From: Candidatus Bathyarchaeota archaeon
GTDB lineage: Archaea > Thermoproteota > Bathyarchaeia > TCS64
NCBI GenBank assembly: GCA_026014515.1
Contig: JAOZIG010000045.1
Span: 1-24,041 of the forward strand
Direction: 5' to 3'
DNA: 24,041 nt
In this document: positions 22,169 through 24,041 of the stretch, one piece after another
Numbering within the stretch: the first letter of the stretch is position 1
Layout: each line of letters begins with the position of its first letter
Notes under the pieces: model-generated
Seen by the model: the letters and a program-made list of their open reading frames with translations, nothing else
The model's database searches: none
What the model was told of the DNA's origin: nothing
Made by a program: the position numbers and the translations under genes

Positions 22169-22306
22169 ATGAGAAAAAAAGAAGACATAAACAAACAACT
22201 AAAGTATGTAGCATCACCGATGCCGGTGATATCTTTTAAACAATCAGAAAAAGCGTCCAGAGAAATCATCAACGCAAACGATGAAGAGACGCAGGAGAAC
22301 CAGTGA
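22169..22306 (+). CDS. Leader ORF of 45 residues upstream of uspA
   Basis: The frame reads 'MRKKEDINKQLKYVASPMPV', then 'ISFKQSEKASREIINANDEE' and 'TQENQ', and is charged and soluble. It stops in TGATG, so its stop overlaps the universal stress protein start and the two are translationally coupled. A hairpin with 7-bp arms followed by TTTT lies inside it (22213-22237). It is either a small conserved partner of UspA or a regulatory leader peptide; no family is recognised. Confidence 0.6.
   Translation: MRKKEDINKQLKYVASPMPVISFKQSEKASREIINANDEETQENQ
22213..22237 (+). promoter_or_regulatory. Terminator-like hairpin inside the leader ORF
   Basis: ATCACCG (22213-22219) and CGGTGAT (22224-22230) are perfect inverted repeats around ATGC, followed by ATCTTTT. 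In RNA this is a 7-bp stem, 4-base loop and U-run, the shape of an attenuator between the promoter and uspA. Confidence 0.4.
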
Positions 22307-22773
22307 TGGCGATAAAAAGAATACTTGCAGCCACTGATGGCTCAAAGAAATCAATGGAAGCCGTTGAGAAGGCGGCAATGATTGCTGAGGAGATGGGTTC
22401 TGAGGTTGAATTATTCAATGTCATTGAACCTGTTACGCTTCCAGCTGGAATGTATCCAGTGGGCATGAGTGCAAGAGCAGCGATAACACCGACGTGGGTA
22501 ACCGACTACTATGATGAATACAAGAAGGAACACCAGAATACACTAGAGAAAAGCTACAAGGAGATCAAGAACAAACACAAAGACCTCCAAGTATCCAAGA
22601 AACTAGTTGAAGGACTAGCTGCAACCAAGATAGTCGAGGAGGCTAAGGAAGGCGACTTTGACTTGATTGTTGTTGGGGCTCGTGGATTGGGTTTCTTTGA
22701 GGAGCTTGTGCTTGGTAGCACTAGTAAGCTGGTGGTAGACAAGGCAGAGACTCCTGTTTTGGTGGTGAAGTAA
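22306..22773 (+). CDS. Universal stress protein, UspA family
   Basis: The 155-residue single Usp domain has 'KRILAATDGSKKSMEAVEKA' with Asp11 and the ATP-binding loop 'VVGARGLGFFEELVLGSTS' (Gly124, Gly127, Gly137-Ser138, the G2xG9xGS pattern). It should therefore be an ATP-binding Usp. Archaeal Usps respond to starvation or stress and often regulate partner proteins. Here it is followed by dodecin (1-base gap between stop and TTG start) and a coiled-coil protein, in an operon with a leader ORF. The ATG at 22306 was chosen over the GTG at 22303, since it overlaps the leader stop as TGATG. Confidence 0.93.
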   Translation: MAIKRILAATDGSKKSMEAVEKAAMIAEEMGSEVELFNVIEPVTLPAGMYPVGMSARAAITPTWVTDYYDEYKKEHQNTLEKSYKEIKNKHKDLQVSKKLVEGLAATKIVEEAKEGDFDLIVVGARGLGFFEELVLGSTSKLVVDKAETPVLVVK

Positions 22774-22774
22774 A

Positions 22775-22990
22775 TTGACTACAGTTAAGATAGTTGAGCT
22801 TGTGGGTGCTTCTCCCGTTAGCTGGAATGAAGCAGCAAAGGAGGCTGTGAAGGAAGCCAGCAAGACCATCAGGAATATTCAGGGCATCGATGTCGTGAAC
22901 CAGACAGCTATAATAGACGCCGATACCATCAAAGAATACAGGGTAAACCTCAAGCTTTCATTCAAAGTAGAGGATGAGAGACCCCAATAG
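22775..22990 (+). CDS. Dodecin-family protein
   Basis: The 71-residue protein has the beta-alpha-beta-beta pattern of dodecins: 'KIVELVGASPVSWNEAAKEA', 'SKTIRNIQGIDVVNQTA' and 'IKEYRVNLKLSFKVE'. Dodecins form hollow 12-mers that store flavins or other small ligands. In the haloarchaeal protein a Trp stacks on the flavin; here that position ('IQGIDVVNQ', Gly37) is not Trp, while the conserved Gln43 is kept, so ligand choice may differ. The start is TTG, one base after the UspA stop, with GGTGGT upstream. Buffering of flavin or another ligand during stress is inferred. Confidence 0.88.
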   Translation: MTTVKIVELVGASPVSWNEAAKEAVKEASKTIRNIQGIDVVNQTAIIDADTIKEYRVNLKLSFKVEDERPQ

Positions 22991-23001
22991 AGGTAATGAT
23001 T

Positions 23002-23313
23002 ATGAAAGTAGATTTAGAAAAAAGATGGAAAGAGTTCAACGAACAAGCCCACAAGACACTAACAGAACTAGAGAAAACAGGCAACGAGTGGATCGTTGAA
23101 TGGGACAAGACCGAGAAGAACCTTGAGAAGATGATCGAAGAGACCAGTAAAGAGGTTGAGTCAGCCAGCGAGGAAGCGAAAAAAGTGCTCAAACAGCGTC
23201 TGGAGGAAGCGGAGAAGCTACGAGGCGAACTGGAGAAGGAGCTTGAGGCGAGGATGAAGAAAGTTCAGAAGTCTCGTAAGCACCTTGAGAAGGCTCTTGA
23301 TGAGCTGAAATAA
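23002..23313 (+). CDS. Small coiled-coil protein, last gene of the usp operon
   Basis: The 103-residue, highly charged, almost purely helical protein has heptad-like Leu/Ile spacing throughout ('LEKMIEETSKEVESASEEAK', 'RLEEAEKLRGELEKELEARM'). There is no Cys, no transmembrane helix and no recognisable domain. It may be a structural or binding partner of UspA or dodecin. ATG at 23002 is preferred over ATG at 22996, because GAGGT overlapping the dodecin stop gives a 7-8 base spacing to it. A T6 run at 23326-23331 just after its stop may terminate the operon. Confidence 0.7.
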   Translation: MKVDLEKRWKEFNEQAHKTLTELEKTGNEWIVEWDKTEKNLEKMIEETSKEVESASEEAKKVLKQRLEEAEKLRGELEKELEARMKKVQKSRKHLEKALDELK

Positions 23314-23317
23314 TAGG

Positions 23318-24016
23318 TTAGATTATTTTTTCGGGTGTAGATGGGGATTCTTGTTGGATTCCCCGTTCTTTTCGGTATCTTTGAATATCGGCTCTTGTGT
23401 GGAGATTTTGTTCGTTTGGAAATACTTGTGCTACTTTTTCGAGTAGGAAATCTGGATCAATGGGTTTTAGTAGAATCTCGTTTTCACGTTTATACTCGTC
23501 TAGTATGTACGCGTATCCTGTGATGAAGATGATTTTCGTTTCAATATGTCTTTTTTCGATTGTATCAGCTATCTGATCCCCAAAGGCGTCATGGAGATGC
23601 CAGTCGAGTAATACAAGGTCATAGTAATTCTTTGTAACCAAGATATGGGCGGTAAAGCCTGTGTTTGCTACTTCTACAATGTATCCAGCGTTTTCAAGTA
23701 TGAGTTTGAAGCTTGATGTGAGTTTTTTATCATCATCAACGATAAGGATAGTTCGAGCCGGTAACGTATTCACCGACAACGATTTTTGGCTGCTAACCTT
23801 TTCACAAGAAGCCCCAGAGTTTTTTTGGTCAAATTTAAGTAATTTTTTTTCCAGCGTTTGTACTCGTTTTTCGTTTTCTTCGAGTAAACTATGGAGTGAT
23901 CTAAATACGTCACTGTTTTCCTCTATTTTTTTCGCTAGAGCGTCTACTTTTTTTTCGTTTTCTTCAAGCAGACTGATTAGTGATTCTATTGTATCACTTG
24001 GTTCAGCGCTGGACAT
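23318..24016 (-). CDS. Response-regulator receiver domain with N-terminal coiled coil
   Basis: The 232-residue protein has two parts. Residues 12-34 and 40-62 are an internal repeat ('SLISLLEENEKKVDALAKKI' and 'SLHSLLEENEKRVQTLEKKL'; period 28, four heptads) that should form a coiled coil. Residues 89-200 are a receiver domain with acidic pocket Asp94-Asp95, phospho-acceptor Asp138 ('LVLLDWHLHD'), Thr166 ('FITG') and Lys184 ('LLKPI'), all intact. No DNA-binding output domain follows, so output is probably by protein contact. No histidine kinase is in the window. AT-rich relative to its neighbours. Confidence 0.85.
   Translation of the reverse strand: MSSAEPSDTIESLISLLEENEKKVDALAKKIEENSDVFRSLHSLLEENEKRVQTLEKKLLKFDQKNSGASCEKVSSQKSLSVNTLPARTILIVDDDKKLTSSFKLILENAGYIVEVANTGFTAHILVTKNYYDLVLLDWHLHDAFGDQIADTIEKRHIETKIIFITGYAYILDEYKRENEILLKPIDPDFLLEKVAQVFPNEQNLHTRADIQRYRKERGIQQESPSTPEKII
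23326..23331 (+). terminator. T-run after the usp operon
   Basis: Six T bases lie 13 bases after the coiled-coil gene's stop. They also lie inside the 3' end of the convergent response-regulator gene. Confidence 0.3.
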
Positions 24017-24041
24017 TGTATGTTTTGTTCATGTGTGTTTT

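Overview
The window looks like the genome of an uncultivated archaeon; the exact lineage is not resolved. The evidence is archaeal TATA-type promoters about 25 bp upstream of several leaderless genes, an ADP-forming acyl-CoA synthetase alpha subunit, a methanogen-type homocysteine synthesis operon (COG1900/DUF39, NIL-ferredoxin, UPF0280), PadR/MarR one-component regulators, a UspA-dodecin operon and surface proteins with a C-terminal membrane anchor. No rRNA, tRNA, CRISPR array, insertion sequence or phage gene is visible. Genes are tightly packed, with many ATGA, TTGA or GTGA overlaps and frequent TTG or GTG starts.

Positions 1-4.65 kb (minus strand) read as one likely transcription unit: an ATC-hydrolase-like Cys protein, two tandem paralogous fumarate reductase/succinate dehydrogenase-type flavoproteins, an AlkD-like DNA alkylation repair protein, and the start of a CBS-domain protein that runs off the window. 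A divergent CPBP-family membrane protein (4.7-5.6 kb) has lost both predicted metal-binding histidines.

Positions 5.56-9.0 kb (minus) form a four-gene operon, DUF39, NIL plus 2x[4Fe-4S], UPF0280 and aspartate kinase. It couples aspartate activation to direct sulfuration of aspartate semialdehyde into homocysteine. The DUF39 gene has a good Shine-Dalgarno site but no ATG, GTG or TTG where homology says it should begin.

Positions 9.1-11.8 kb (plus) hold an unrecognised cluster: a two-helix membrane protein with a degenerate histidine-kinase dimerisation segment, a 507-residue protein with a double zinc ribbon, and a 158-residue gene that duplicates both the C-terminal domain and the promoter of the 507-residue gene.

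Positions 11.96-14.6 kb hold a Nudix hydrolase, a four-gene operon read on the minus strand (two small membrane proteins, a HemG-like flavodoxin, a MarR regulator) with paired palindromic operators, and a DUF1801 protein. Positions 14.6-17.1 kb are clearly AT-richer and hold a secreted beta-helix protein and a zinc-ribbon protein; they may be a recent acquisition. Positions 17.1-20.2 kb carry the orphan ADP-forming synthetase alpha subunit and a membrane-anchored TIM-barrel-like protein. Positions 20.2-21.9 kb carry a PadR regulator with three AACANTGTT boxes and a His/Cys/Met-rich partner peptide, a 51-residue protein, and an HpcH/HpaI aldolase. Positions 22.1-24.0 kb carry a stress operon (45-residue leader ORF containing a hairpin, UspA, dodecin, coiled-coil protein) facing a coiled-coil response regulator.
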